DNA of 64,000 bases from positions 326,658 through 390,657 of the forward strand of contig VZRG01000521.1 in NCBI GenBank assembly GCA_013397435.1, given 5' to 3'. Below, piece after piece: positions 27,544 through 40,299 of the stretch (the first letter of the stretch is position 1; each line of letters opens with the position of its first letter). Both the position numbers and the translations under genes were made by a program. The notes below the pieces were generated by a model. The model saw only the letters and a list, made by a program, of their open reading frames with translations, did no database searches and was not told the DNA's origin. The DNA comes from Erythrocercus mccallii. Lineage: Eukaryota; Chordata; Aves; Passeriformes; Dicruridae.

Positions 27544-28368
27544 NNNNNNNNNNNNNNNNNNNNNNNNNNNNNNNNNNNNNNNNNNNNNNNNNNNNNNNNN
27601 NNNNNNNNNNNNNNNNNNNNNNNNNNNNNNNNNNNNNNNNNNNNNNNNNNNNNNNNNNNNNNNNNNNNNNNNNNNNNNNNNNNNNNNNNNNNNNNNNNNN
27701 NNNNNNNNNNNNNNNNNNNNNNNNNNNNNNNNNNNNNNNNNNNNNNNNNNNNNNNNNNNNNNNNNNNNNNNNNNNNNNNNNNNNNNNNNNNNNNNNNNNN
27801 NNNNNNNNNNNNNNNNNNNNNNNNNNNNNNNNNNNNNNNNNNNNNNNNNNNNNNNNNNNNNNNNNNNNNNNNNNNNNNNNNNNNNNNNNNNNNNNNNNNN
27901 NNNNNNNNNNNNNNNNNNNNNNNNNNNNNNNNNNNNNNNNNNNNNNNNNNNNNNNNNNNNNNNNNNNNNNNNNNNNNNNNNNNNNNNNNNNNNNNNNNNN
28001 NNNNNNNNNNNNNNNNNNNNNNNNNNNNNNNNNNNNNNNNNNNNNNNNNNNNNNNNNNNNNNNNNNNNNNNNNNNNNNNNNNNNNNNNNNNNNNNNNNNN
28101 NNNNNNNNNNNNNNNNNNNNNNNNNNNNNNNNNNNNNNNNNNNNNNNNNNNNNNNNNNNNNNNNNNNNNNNNNNNNNNNNNNNNNNNNNNNNNNNNNNNN
28201 NNNNNNNNNNNNNNNNNNNNNNNNNNNNNNNNNNNNNNNNNNNNNNNNNNNNNNNNNNNNNNNNNNNNNNNNNNNNNNNNNNNNNNNNNNNNNNNNNNNN
28301 NNNNNNNNNNNNNNNNNNNNNNNNNNNNNNNNNNNNNNNNNNNNNNNNNNNNNNNNNNNNNNNNNNNN
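27544..28368. other. Assembly gap, 825 N
   Basis: This is an unbroken run of N. The length may be an estimate from read pairs. The left flank (27100-27543) is C/T-rich low-complexity sequence. Any long open frame crossing it is an artefact of translating N. Confidence 0.99.
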
Positions 28369-30344
28369 TGTAATGGCAGGTCTCACTTCAGTTTTGGCTC
28401 CTGGCTTCCACGGGCTGAGGCTGTCCCATCACTTAGACTGTGTGGATCTTCTTGCTGAGCAAAGTCAAAGGATGGGGTCAATGTTCCTGGTGTGCAAGAG
28501 AAGGGAAGGAGCTGCCTTGTGGAGCAGAGAACCGAGGGATTATCCACCGTCCTCCTAAGTATGACCAACAGCTCCACATGGGGACCTGTGGTTCCCAAGC
28601 TTTTGTCCTCATGGACCACATGTGTCCACAGCACAGGAATAATTTTTAGCTGACAGCAGTACTGCAGCATTTCCTGTGCATGCAGCCAATGCACCTGGAG
28701 CCATTCCCAGATGTCTGTCCTCATTAATGCCCCCTTAGCAATTTTCTGAGGACCACCATCCATCTCCAGCATTAAAAACAGTTCCTTCCTCTTTGATTTA
28801 TGGATATTAATCCTGCCAGGAAGCAAGAGGCATGACATGTCTACATAATATATTCATTATTGTTCCCTTCCTTTCTCCTCCAACTTTCTTATTTCTGTGT
28901 AACATTTGAACCTGCATGCTGCACCCAGAGACAACTTGCAACGTGGAGCAGTTGGCATCACTTGGGAGATCAGCCTTACAAATCTGTCCTTCCTCACCAG
29001 GGGCCACAGTCAGGCTCCAGCAGGGAGAAAACCCCCTTAGCCCCATCTCCTGGGCTATGGCTGCTCCAGAGCTCTGCTCTGGGCAGGGCTGTGGAATGTG
29101 TTAGTGCCACATCACTTGTGCTGACATTACACAGGACAGGCCAACTGCATGAGCCTGCTGGCAGCTGTGCCTGAAACAGTGCCCAGGCAGGGCTCCAGTG
29201 AGGGTGAGTTTCTTCTGCAGTCATTCACATGCTGGCTCCAGATCAGTGGTGGCTCTTGCTGTCCAGCCCTCTGATTAGGGGACCAAAACTCAGATGAGAG
29301 AGTGTTACCTCCACCTGCTCCAGTCCTCCACCTGCTCGAGCCATGCTCCTGGCTCTGGCTTGGCAGCCACCTTTGCAGCTTGTTGATGACTCCTGTGACA
29401 CCTTGCTGTTCCCAAAGTACAGGACAGATCAGATTTAGCAGCCAGCTTCTAGTGATCTCACTGTACTATGGCCTGGGAAGAGAGGAAAGGAAGATCTCAG
29501 GACCTTGGCATGGGGCTATTTTAATCTTCCTTTCCCATGTCTGTGCTGTATGAGAACTCAGCCTGCTCCGCACCCTCAGGACAGCCCTGAGGCCTGGCAG
29601 CAATGCCCTTCATCCCACTGAGATGCACCCTGCTCCCCATGGCAGTTTCTGCAGGCCCATCTCCCTGCCCTGGTCCCTTTTTCTGGTAAAGAAGTGGAGG
29701 ACAGGCAGATTTGGGGATCCCTCAGTGCATTTATTGCTCGTGTCCTGACCTTGCTACCAGCAGTGTGACAGCTGTGACGGGAAAGTGAGGTAGTTATCTC
29801 TGTTATCCCCCTTGATAATCCAAATCCAAGGAGTCCCTGCAGCTCATACAGCTGCCTACCAAGCTGCCCTGAACCATTCCTTCACCTCTCAGCAGTGCCT
29901 TCACAGGGACAGCTGCCCACTGTGTGCTGGTGGGCTCTGTGCACACCATGGCCTCTACAAGTTGTGCTTTTCTCTGTTCCTTAAAGGAGTGGAAAGACGG
30001 GCTTGCCTGAATGGCCCCTTGAAACAGAGCCTGTCCCATGCCTGCCCCTCATCTCCACCCAGGCAGAGCCAGGTTTCTCCACCCATGTTTCTCCAGGCCT
30101 CCTGTCTCCCTAATATAAAACAGCAGTTAGAGGAAAAGACTAAAAAAAAAACCCTGATGGCATCTCTCTTTGCAGCCTGGCATAGCTGAGCCTGCTCCAA
30201 ATCACCTTCCTGTCCCTTGCCCAGAGCTGAAAGGATTGTCCCCACTCTGCACTGCCCACACGTCCCTGCTGTGGCTCTGTGTCACTCTCAGGGACCTCTG
30301 TGAGGGGAAGCGGCAAGACATTAGCAACTTAGGGAGCTTAAGAG

Positions 30345-30535
30345 CAGCTTAAAAAATACTTGTGTTCTTTTGGTAAATACAAATTTGTCCCTGTGGTAAT
30401 AAGGCTGGTTTTGTTCAGCAGGCTCTTAGCAGTGATTATTGCTGTTTTTCAATTTAAAAACCAGACGGTCTATTTATAATGTATAGTATGTGGACTGAAA
30501 TTTTTTTCCTTCTCTTTAACCCAGCCTTTAAAATG
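30345..30535. other. AT-rich island with MEF2-like site
   Basis: AT-rich block containing CTATTTATAA (30470-30479), a full match to the MEF2 consensus, plus GATTATTGCTG and TGTTCAGCAGG. MEF2 acts in neurons and muscle; relevance to ELFN1 is only a guess. Confidence 0.25.
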
Positions 30536-32359
30536 TGCTGTCATTTCCACTACTACAGTCCAAGGAAGCAGAGGGGTATCTGCCACCTGCAGACCTCATG
30601 GATGGAGTGATAAGTAAAACAGTTAACAGAGCAAGGCTGCAGCGATGCTTTGGGGAACTGTTGAAAGGTGCCAGGAGGGAAAGGTCTGGGGATGTACCTG
30701 GGATGTGGTTTTGGTGGGGTTGGAAGGGCTCTGGACACAGGTGCTGAGTATTTGGATTATCCATGGCCACACTGCTGTCCTTCTTTTTCTATTTTGCCCA
30801 GAGCAGGGGGTGATCAGTGCTCACATCAGCACCACCCCCAGCACAGAGACAGGGGGAAAACCAAGCTCCAGTCTTGGCCTGGCACTGGCTGCAAGCTGGC
30901 AAAGACCCCTGAAGAGCAGCCAATGCCCATGGGTGCTGGGGTGATACTGAGAGGGGTGGTGGTCCCAGGGGTGCATTAGGGGATCCAGCAGAGCCCTGCT
31001 CTGGGCTCTGGCCTGGGCTGACAAGCTCCTGCAGTCACTGTGTGAACATCTCTACCTGCTTTGGGCATTGGCCCAGCGTTGGGCTGGCATGGCCCCTTCC
31101 AGGCTGAGAGCTCTCCAGCCCTGTGTGCTGCTCAGCTGCAGGGCTGCCTTGGATTTGCCAGTGCCAGACCTGAGGAGCCATTGGGCACTGAGCACAGAAA
31201 TGCTGTAAGGCAGTTTTGTTGTGGCAGCTTTGAAGGCTCTTTTGAATGCTCCCATACAGGATGTGGGGGCTGCTTTGGCTCCTCTGTGCCTTGCTCTCTG
31301 TGCAGAGCCCAGCATCACTGAACAGCAGGGAATTTCACACCTGCGTGTGACTGACTGAGTCCCTCATGGCCAACTGCAGCTCACCTGTTGACCCAAGAAG
31401 CTTCCTGAGGCAGACTTTGCTGCAGACAGGTGTTCTGAAGGCCACGTTACCTTGTGTTTGCAGCCAAGCTGGAGGCCACAGCCCTGCTGCCTCTGCCATG
31501 CTGAGGCTGCTGTTTGTTGCCTTTCTTACTGCAGCTTATCTGACAGTGTTCCTCTCTCCATTTCCCCACACAGCCCCTTTTACTGCCACCGTTTAGTTAT
31601 TTTCTTAATTAAATATAGATTATGGCTCTGGGAATAAGAGATTATTACTTATTCATAAGCTACTTAGATTTTAAAGTGTGTGCAGAGTAGGGCTTATCAC
31701 ATGTCTGTGTCTGCATCATTACCATGGCAAGAGCCAAGGTGAGCTCCTGTGGCTGCCAGGGCTTCACCCAAACCTTGCTCCTCTTCTCTCCTTGTGACCT
31801 CTGCACCCAGAGGAGCTCTGCTATCTTTTCCTTGCTATCCTTTTTCCAGTCGAGGCTTGCCAGCCTTTTCCCAAGGAAACCATTTGCACTGCCCTCTCCC
31901 AAGCTGTTCCAGCCCCTCCATTACGCCTCTGCTCTGCCCCTCCCCAGGGTTGTTGGCAGCTCTCTCCCGATGCTTTCCCGGCCTTCCCGCTGTGCCAGCA
32001 GCTGTTTCACCTGCCCTCCACAGGAGAATGGGGACTTAGCAAGGAAGCGGCTCTGCAGGAGGTGCTTTTCTGCAAAGTTTTCTAGGAAATTCCTCCCAGT
32101 ATGTGGGTAATTGTTGACTGAACTGTAGCCCTCCTGAGGAGAAGGAGGCAAGGGGAAGGGGCTGTTGGCAAGCTGGTGGGAGAAGTAGAGGGAGGAGAGT
32201 GTGGTGGGATGCTGTTGTATGTCCATAATGTTTGTCCAAAGCCTTGTACTCCTGCAGTGTGCCCAAGCAGAAGGGTTGGGAGCTGCTCCTTCCACCCCAG
32301 GACAAGCAGCAGCTTCCCAAGACTCTTTCTCTGCCTTAAAGAGTGGAGGACTCCAACCT

Positions 32360-32362
<3 letters not shown>

Positions 32363-32411
<49 letters not shown>
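32363..32411 (+). repeat. (AAT)16 microsatellite
   Basis: Forty-nine bases of uninterrupted AAT. It creates artificial poly-Asn and poly-Leu runs in translated frames on either strand; those frames are not genes. Confidence 0.98.
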
Positions 32412-32982
32412 GCAACAATCTGACCTGGCTTGTGCACACCAGAGTGAACTTCTGTCTCCATCTTACTCCAGTTTTTCTGTCCCCAAATAGTGCCATTAAT
32501 GCCTGGTGCTGCAGGGCTTCTCCCAGTCTACTGGCAAGCCCTGAGGTGGGAACAGGGCAGCTCATCACACACTGACCTGAAAGGAAAGAGGGACCATTAA
32601 AAAGCCCTAGTGCTCATCTCCCGTCCTTCCTCCTGCTGTCCCCAGGGCTGCAGCAGGGGCCCAGCATCCCTCAGCAGGTATCCCTGCTCTCACCCTTGGG
32701 GACCCATTAGCATTTCCATCTTGCTCCTTCTGTCTCGTCCTCTTCTGCTCCTTGCCTGGCTGAGGTGGCAGCGTGGGGCTGTTCCTGTGGGAGCCAGTCT
32801 GTCATTTCCCCCTGCCACTGTCCCCATGCCTCCCATGTGGTTCCTTCTGACTATTTTCAGAGCTAATGCAAAGCTCTGGCTTGATAGCCCTGAGGTCTAA
32901 AGACCTTTTGTCAACAGAGCAGATATAAGACAAGCTGCTGCCAGATTCCTCAGAGCAAAATGATCTTGATAAATTGGAGAAA

Positions 32983-33690
32983 TGGCCTGAAATCAATACA
33001 GTGAAATTCAATAAAGTCAAGTGCAAAGTGTTGCACTTAGGAAGGCAATATCAAAATCGCAGCTATAAGATGGGGAAGGACTGGTAAACCAGCAGGAGAG
33101 TGGCTCAAGCAGTGGAGTAACCCTCAAACTGAGCAGCAGACAATAACCTGGTGCTTGAGAAGGGAGAGCAAAGGCACATCTTGCCCACAGATGTATTAAT
33201 CGTTTCAGATAGAAGGCAGTGAGGTAATTTATTTGGCTCTATTTAGTGCTAGTGATGCATCATCTGGAGACATATATCTCCAGGCTTTGGCATCACAACT
33301 CTAAGAAAGATTCAGACAAATTGAGTGAGTTCACAGAGTTTTGAAAATATGCCCCAGGGAAGATGGACTGAGAGAGTTGGTTTGTGCTCCAGGACTGAGA
33401 CAACTGGAGGTAGGATGTGTAACATTCATCAGTGCGGAAAAAAAGCAGTTAGAAAAATTATGCTGATCAATTGGTCAAGGGTTGGACAGGCTGTAATAGG
33501 CTTAAACTGCAGCCAAGAGGTCTTGGGGTAGATGCTCAGGAAAAGCTTCCTAAGGACAAGGTTGGCTGAGAGCCTGTGCAGGCTCTAAAGGGTTTTGGGG
33601 CGTCCTGTCCCTGGGAGAGCTTCAACAACCAACTGAGGAAGCGTCTGCATGGAGGTCACCTCCATGGCAGGGATGAAGTTTCACCCCAAG
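32983..33690 (+). mobile_element. Old CR1 LINE fragment, ORF2 end and 3' region
   Basis: The sequence follows the order of a CR1 3' portion on the + strand: AAATTCAATAAAGTCAAGTG and a GTTGCACTT phrase, then CATCTGGAGACATATATCTCCAGG, ATTCAGACAAATTG, GGTTGGACAGGCTGTAATAG, GGCTTAAACTGCAGCC and AAAAGCTTCCTAAGGACAAG. Many substitutions and indels break every frame. It encodes nothing now. Its 33470-33560 part is the reverse complement counterpart of the copy at 40.3 kb. Confidence 0.75.
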
Positions 33691-35322
33691 CAGGATTAGC
33701 CATGTCCTTGGGATTACCAGGTTGAGACAAGCAATTTGCTTTCTCTTGTCTCATGTCCTCTTAGCAGCCATGCCAGGGGCACCTAGATATATCTACAAAC
33801 ACATTACATTTATCCACTTCTCTAGAAGAGCCACAAACTAGAAGAGCCAATAAAAGAAACCAGAGTCTGAGATGGTCAAGCCACATGTCACTAAGGATGT
33901 CACTAAAGATGTTTTGCTGTCTGGACCAACCCCACTGATTTTGTGTTTAGTAATTTGGTGGCTAGCTGCCACCTCCTCCAGATCAATCCCTCTCAGTTGC
34001 ATTTTTTGATCATAATTAATGTTTGCTGTGTAATTACATTGATTTTTTTTTTAATGTGCTCTGAGAGATGAGGGGAATTCTTAGCCTGAACACAGGAGGG
34101 AGGAGGGGGCATGAGGCTGATGCTGTGCTGAAGGGGAGAGCAGCAGGGGCTGCTCCCAGGATGTGCAGGGGGGAATCTGCTCAAGAAGCCCGTGTTACAT
34201 GGGGGTGTTGCCAAGCTGCAGTGACAAGGGGCAGGACACGGAAATGTTTGCACTGCTGCTCCTTTATTCCCTGCCCAAACCTCTCAGCTGGCCCCTGCTT
34301 TCTACCTGCCAGCCCTGGTTGTCTGCTGCCCTGGCAGCCCTGTTGCCATTACCGAGCTCAGCAGGGAACAGGGTTTTATTTATTTACCAAGTCACAGTGG
34401 GAAGAGGGATTTCAGGGCAGCCTGAGCTTCTCAGAGCTGTGAGTAGTGGATAAAACCTCCTCCAGCTTTGTACAGGGAGGCTCCTGCAAGGAAGAAACCT
34501 CAGCCTGTGCACAGCCGGAGCTGTGTCCCTGCTGCTCCTCACTCACTCATGCTACCGAGCAGCTTTGTCATGAGCATGTAGAAATGTAAGAGGCACCTGT
34601 AAGCTTTCCAGGCTGCTCTGTGCTTCCTGAACAGCCAAACTGTTACAGCCAGCACCTGCACAGCAAGCCCTGGGAGATGCTGCGAAGAGGCAGCTTTCGG
34701 TAGGCAGCACTCAAGGCTGCCAAAATCATGAGATTTGGGTGGCAACACCACCAGTGAGCTTCAGGATCCTTTTACTCATGACAGAAACTACCTGGGTGGT
34801 GCTGGCCCTCCAGACCTAACAATGAAGGAGAAGGATTCTGGGCTCTCAGCCATCTGGGGCTGTCTGCTGCCTTCTGGGTTGACTGTCCACAGCTGGCAAG
34901 GCCAGGGCTGCGGCATTTCCCAGCCACATCTGGGCTGCTGCAAATGTGCAAATGTTTGTCAGAGCAGGAATGAGCAGGGCAGGTCCCCACAGCAGCTGTG
35001 TAAATGACGCAAGGGCAGTTTGTGTTCCTGCTCCCCACAGCCCCCTTGGGCTCAGCAAATCCCAGAGCAGGAGGTCACCGCTGTGGCACACGCTGCTGCA
35101 AAGGGCTGCTGCAAGAGGAGGACCAGCCTTGCCTCTGCCCCCCCTTAGGGAACAGGCAGCTCCTGGGCTAGAGCTGGGGGCAACCACAAGGTGGATGCCC
35201 AGCAAGAAGTGGAGTAAACACTGCCCAAAATGCTGATAGAAAGATCAAATCCCCTCTGCCTCCTCCTCTTACCATAACACCAGAGCTGGGTTGGTAGCCC
35301 AGCTCTCCATCTGGATGCCAGC

Positions 35323-35401
35323 AGCATTTGTTCAGGTGAACCATTGCAAACTCACCACTCACCAGGTGGTGAGTTTGCAATGGTTCACCTGAACAAATGC
35401 T
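35323..35401. repeat. Perfect hairpin palindrome, 36-bp arms, 7-bp spacer
   Basis: The left arm 35323-35358 (AGCATTTGTTCAGG...) is the exact reverse complement of the right arm 35366-35401 (...CCTGAACAAATGCT). The spacer TCACCAG is at 35359-35365. I checked all 36 pairs and found no mismatch; the symmetry stops abruptly at both outer ends. It is in non-coding DNA. Three CAGGTG/CACCTG E-box cores lie at 35333, 35363 and 35386. Confidence 0.97.
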
Positions 35402-35650
35402 TTCCCCTTTTAAAAGGGATGTCTTTCATATTTTTTCCTGGGCACCTTGTTTTCCATCACATGTTAATTTCGTGCCCTCCAGGGATCATTCTTGCCTGAG
35501 CAGTTCAGAGGAGGGCACACAGCACTGACTCAGCATTGCCCAGATGAGAATGCTGTGACAATCACTGCTGAAAATCAGCCTTGTCGCACACAGGTGTTAT
35601 GAAGCAGCCACAGATGTTACACAATTTTTTCAATTAAAGCCCCATAAATT

Positions 35651-35666
35651 AAAAAAAAAAAAAAAA
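35651..35666 (+). repeat. Poly(A) tract
   Basis: Sixteen A residues following CCCATAAATT. No upstream gene-like sequence explains it as a retrocopy tail. Confidence 0.9.
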
Positions 35667-36149
35667 TGAGGCAGGCGCTGTGCTCAGCGGAGACAAAGGA
35701 ACAAGCTGTCAGTGGCATTGTGCTGGGCACACTCCCCACTCTGGGCAAGGAATGCTTAGCTGGTGACACAGTGCAGTGGCCAAACACCTGTGGGGACTTT
35801 GTGTTACAGAGGTGGTGCAAGGAACATTTGATTTCTCCACTGGCAAAGGCCATCCAGCCCTGCTGCTCCCCCCTCTTCCTGGCTGGAGTTGTGGAGAGGC
35901 AGGACCTGTGCTGGAGCTGCAGTCATTGGTGGCTCCTAGCTTTGAGTGGATATTGCAGGAACTGGGAATTAGCCCTTTAAGCAGGCTGAGAGCCCATTGG
36001 TACAACAAAAGTTTTGTCTTCGAGGTTTGAGAGCCGTGGTGAATGGAGGTGGCTCTCCCTTTTGTGTTGTGTGCGTGCCCTAAATGCAATTATTTGGCTC
36101 CTACCATGTCTGATATTATTGTTCTTGCTATCTTTGGTACTTTTATGGC

Positions 36150-36255
36150 CCCATCACCATAGTAACTGAGCATCTCAAAACCCTGTGAGGAGGGAATAAT
36201 ATTATTCCCCTTGTAGAGCTGAAGGAAGAGAACTACAGCAAGGCTCAGAGCTGGA
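36150..36255. mobile_element. MIR-like ancient SINE fragment
   Basis: CATCACCATAGTAACTGAGC, ATCTCAAAACCCTGTGAGGA, GGGAATAATATTATTCCCC and a decayed GAGG..GAAC..CAAGGCTCAGAG follow the MIR-core/amniote SINE layout seen in reptile genomes (ACCATAGTATCTGAGC, CCCTGTGAGG, TATTATCCCCATTTTACAG). The middle GAATAATATTATTC is itself a perfect 14-base palindrome. Confidence 0.45.
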
Positions 36256-36989
36256 GACACAGGAGGACTTGAGGCCATCCCTGACCAGGGACTTTGGAGT
36301 CATACTCCTGCTACTTCCAATTCTAAGCAGTCACACTAAGTTTTCTTAGTCAGCCCCAGGCCACATTTCCATCCCACTTCTCTTCCTCCTTCCTTGAGTT
36401 AGTCCAATACCAGCCTCCCACCTGGAGCTGCCCCTCCTGCTGCCCCCTTGCACCATCAGCTGAGGGGCACTGCCCAAGGCAGGGGAGGTGTTGGTTTGCT
36501 CTGCTGAAGACTTTTCCTTTGCACAGACTATTTGAACGCATCTCAGGCCAGCCCCCGCTCAAACCCATCTTTAAATATTGAATAAAACCCAGAGTAATGT
36601 CAGAGCCAGACATGTCAGATTTTCTTCATCTCTGACCTATTCCAGAGTAATTTCCACCCCGGGCATTTAGCTGTTTTTCTTGAGAGACAGCTGACAGAGT
36701 CAGAAAGAGGGATTTGAAACCAAGTCCTCAGCAGCACAAACTAAAGGTTCAACAGGTAAGGGCAGGCTCGTGTGGTGGCCAAAAGATTGATGTGAATTTC
36801 CACCTACCTGCCTCTGGCTGTTCTTCCCTTCCCTGGGCACCTTCTCCCAGTGTGATGAGACTGCTCCCTCCCTTGCTTCCTCCACCACCAGTTCATGGCT
36901 TGAGGTGCTGCCATCACACTCCCCAACACGTCGTCTCTTTACTGTCTTCCCTGCCTCAGGTTGTTCTGGAATAAAACAATCTTCAATTA

Positions 36990-37135
36990 TTTCTCTCCTT
37001 TTTTTCCCCCCCTTTTGTGCAATATATCATTTTTTAATTAAGAAAATGCCTGGTGGAAGTGAAACGGGCTATTAAATGTTTTGGTCCATAATTAACATCA
37101 AACCCCTGACTTAAAATCTTTATGAGTTGAGTGAT
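36990..37135. other. AT-rich island, possible conserved element
   Basis: It holds TTTTTTAATTAAGAAAAT, CCATAATTAACATCAAA and a TTGTGCAATAT C/EBP-like site in a compact AT-rich block between GC-rich flanks. Conservation cannot be judged from one sequence. Confidence 0.25.
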
Positions 37136-40100
37136 CTTCATTAGCTGTTGCACGGATAACACTGCACAACTCTTGGTGGCCCAGGGGCTTCAAGTCACCC
37201 GTATTCCCCTTCAAAGGGAAAAACCACAGAAAAGTCCTTACCAGGGACTGTGTTCCACTCCCAGCATTGTGACCCACCTCGGGGCGAGCAAACCAGCCCC
37301 TGCTCCCAGCAATTCCCCCTGGGGAAGGGAATCAAAAGTGACAGCAGGAGTCCCACCCCTTTGCCCAGGGGAAGGCAGGATGTGATCTGGATCCTGGAGG
37401 GAAGTTATCTCCCTGCACAAATCACTGCCTGGCAAACGCAGCAGCAGCAGCAGCAGCGGTGCAGATAACACCACGCTCACTCCCCCGGGCTTTGTCACGG
37501 TGGTGGCAAACCCCGTCGCGGTGACAGGCAGCTCAGGGGGAGCAGACAGGAGTGGGCATGAGTTCCTGGGGACTTGCAGCGCATTTCTCACCCTCGTTTC
37601 CCAGCTCCCAGGGGAAGGGTGTCAGCTGGCAGGCTGCTTTGTGCTCCTGTTGCGGGTTGGAGACAAATGCTGTCACCACAGAGGGGACAGCAGGGTCCTG
37701 TGTGTTTTCCCTGCACCCCAAACTCAGCAGGCACATTTCCAGCTTGTGCTGGAGGTGTCTCCAAATTGCTGCCCAGGACAGGCTGCTCCCACCTCCAGCC
37801 CAGGTGTTGGGTGCTCAGCTTCAGCAGGCCATTGATGCACATCCCAGGCACATGTTCATTGCCTTCTCCAGAGGACTTGGGGGTTGAGTTTTGAATCCCC
37901 TGGTGATTCTCAGCATTTGCTGTAATAAATTAATAGCATTTCATAGCCTGGATCACCATCCAACACTGGCTCTCAGCAGGAGTGACACATCTGTTGGGGC
38001 TGCTGGCAGATTTCAAGCATATTTCCACCCACACTCTAAAGGTGGAAATAACATTGGAGTTGAAGAGCTGGTCTTTGATCCTGCCGGATTTTATGGATGA
38101 CCAGCTCTTGTTTGAGCTGATGAATGCAGCTGCCACCTTGCCAATTTATGGTATTATTCTTTCTGGGCACCTCCACTGGCACATTTGTTATGGCCATTGG
38201 ATACTAAGTGACAACTTCCATATTCTTGGCTTTCTGAATGGAGCTGGAGTTAGGAGATACTGGTGTTCTCATTAGGTCTCTGCTGTGTACTTAGCTATTA
38301 GCCTGCTCTTGCTAAGCAGCTCTGGACTGTCTTTCAGGCTTTGCTTGTACACGGAATGAGCTGTCAATTCAAAAACCCTTGGCTGTATTTCACAGCCTGG
38401 CTGTCACTCAGGCACCTCATAACTGCGAGGACATCTGAAGCAGGCACCCCCCAAGTATGAGAAGATGGTTGACTTTCAGCACTTCTTTATTTTTCTCTTG
38501 AGCCTAAAAACGAGTCTTTTCCTTGAAGGAATCTTGATTCTCCTGGCACAGGATCCAATTGCAGTCCCCAGTGCTTCATTGGCATGGCAGCTTGGCCATC
38601 CTCCCTAATTCATCTTCTCTTCCCAGCTCCAGCTCTTGAATGAGGAGAGCCCGAGAAAAAGGCCAGGCTGTGGAGGGGACACTCATCTTCAAAGCAACAC
38701 CTGCTTGGGGCAGCACTGCCCCACCAACACCAACAAGCAAGGTGTGCTGCCACTGTGTCAGAAGTCAGACTGCCACAGGCACAAGTAAGGATTAACAGTG
38801 TGGGAAAAGGAGGGCAGAAGCAGGCTTGGCTCCAAGGGCTATGTTAAAATGAATCCAAGTCCCAGTTTGCTGCTGTTGTAGTGTAGAAAAGAGCTGGTTC
38901 CATGTTCCCCATAGCAAGGCTTGCCTTTACCAGAGCATCCTGGGGAGACCTGGAGAGATATTTTAATAATCTAAGTATTAGTTGCTTCCCAGTCCCCTCC
39001 TTGAGACTGATGCTGGGCAGTGAGGCTGAAAATTAATTGCTTACAGGGTTTTAATTTTTTTTCATTATTTCTTCCTTTTACTTCTTTTTATTTGATTGTC
39101 ATCTCAACTGTATTAAACTTTAAATCAATAGAATATGGGATATACAAGAGGGACTCTGCCAGCTCTCTTCTGCTCTCCTCCACTTCAGTCCCAGCTCTGT
39201 GGGTCAGCAACATTTGCTGCACACAGCCAAGAGCCTGTGGAGAAAACAAAGCTGGGAAGAGTCCATTTTCTGCTGCTTTGTTTCCAATCCTGCCCAGGAA
39301 TGGAATAAACTCAAACAGGCACTGTTTCAATCAAGTTAGCTTCTGCTGAGTCAGCTCCATTTAAAACTTGGCCTTTCCAAAAACCCGCAACTCTCAGAAA
39401 CCCTGGCCAAGATTCTATGGGTAAATATAAAATGAATTAGGAGGCAGGTTTTTAAAATAAAGGATTGCTCTTGGAAGCCAGAGGTAATAATAATTCCTCA
39501 GGAGAACACGGAATCTCTTAATCAGTAGCCCCAAGGTGCATGCTCAGCAGCACAGGGGAGGTGCTACTGAGTGGGAGTGGATGGAGCTGCTCTTGGACAC
39601 CGTGGTGGGTCCCCCATCCTGGCCCCTGGCACAGTGGCTGCTGCTCCGTGGGGGCACAGCTGGGTTGGAAAGGGCCCTGGTTTTGTTTTCTTTTTGTCTC
39701 TCTGGTAGCAACAATCCTGTGAGCAGGCTGAAAAACATCTCCAGGCAAGTCTGTGCACTCAGAACTGGTGATTCAACCCCACCCGATTATCTGGAGGAGA
39801 AAGATTGGTTTTGTTGTTGTTTTCAGTGAGGACATTATCAAACAGGTTTCATTTGGATGGTATCATTTCAGCTTGACTGTGTGGCATGGCTGGGATGCTC
39901 TGCTTCGTTTGTGTTACAATCGAGTGACTGCAAGAGATGAGAGGGAAAAAAGAAAATCAATTTTGAAGTATTTCTTTAACTGCAAGGAAAATAACCCAAA
40001 ACGTTGACTTGTGCCCCCAGTCTGCTACCAGATCAAGTTTTGCTGTCTTGAATCCTCTCACAAGCCAAAATGTCTGGGATTTGTCCAGCCAGCTGAAGTG

Positions 40101-40299
40101 GTTGCTGCAGGATGATCTCACTTTGAACAATCCAGGAGCTGCAGGCTCATGTTGAAGGCACCACAGGGGCATGGAGAGGGTACAGCCCTGCCCCAGGACA
40201 GCCTCCTCTCCCCATGGATGTTTGCCAACCTGTCCCCAAACAGCATTTGTGTTTGTAGTGACAGAGCCCCTCCACCTCCCAGGTAACCACTGCCTTGCT

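Larger units (their letters stand above)
28369..32982. other. Non-coding DNA
   Basis: No supported gene. Includes AT-rich patches at 30345-30535 and 31590-31690 and the (AAT)16 microsatellite. A 215-codon minus-strand frame at 31921-32568 owes its length partly to the microsatellite. Confidence 0.6.
33691..40299. other. Non-coding DNA
   Basis: No supported gene. Holds the hairpin at 35.3 kb, a poly(A) tract, a MIR-like fragment at 36.2 kb, the AT-rich block at 37.0 kb and a moderately CpG-rich stretch at 37260-37690 that includes a short (GCA)n run. Confidence 0.6.

Noticed and set aside
27435..28558. Long open frames across the gap
   Set aside because: They consist almost entirely of translated N; no real coding signal.
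30700..30730. Phrase GGGGTTGGAAGGGCTCTGG as a CR1 tail
   Set aside because: Only a short match to the CR1 phrase; the octamer repeats and following sequence are absent.
31921..32568. 215-codon minus-strand frame
   Set aside because: Contains a poly-Leu run encoded by the (AAT)16 microsatellite; no domain, no splice context.
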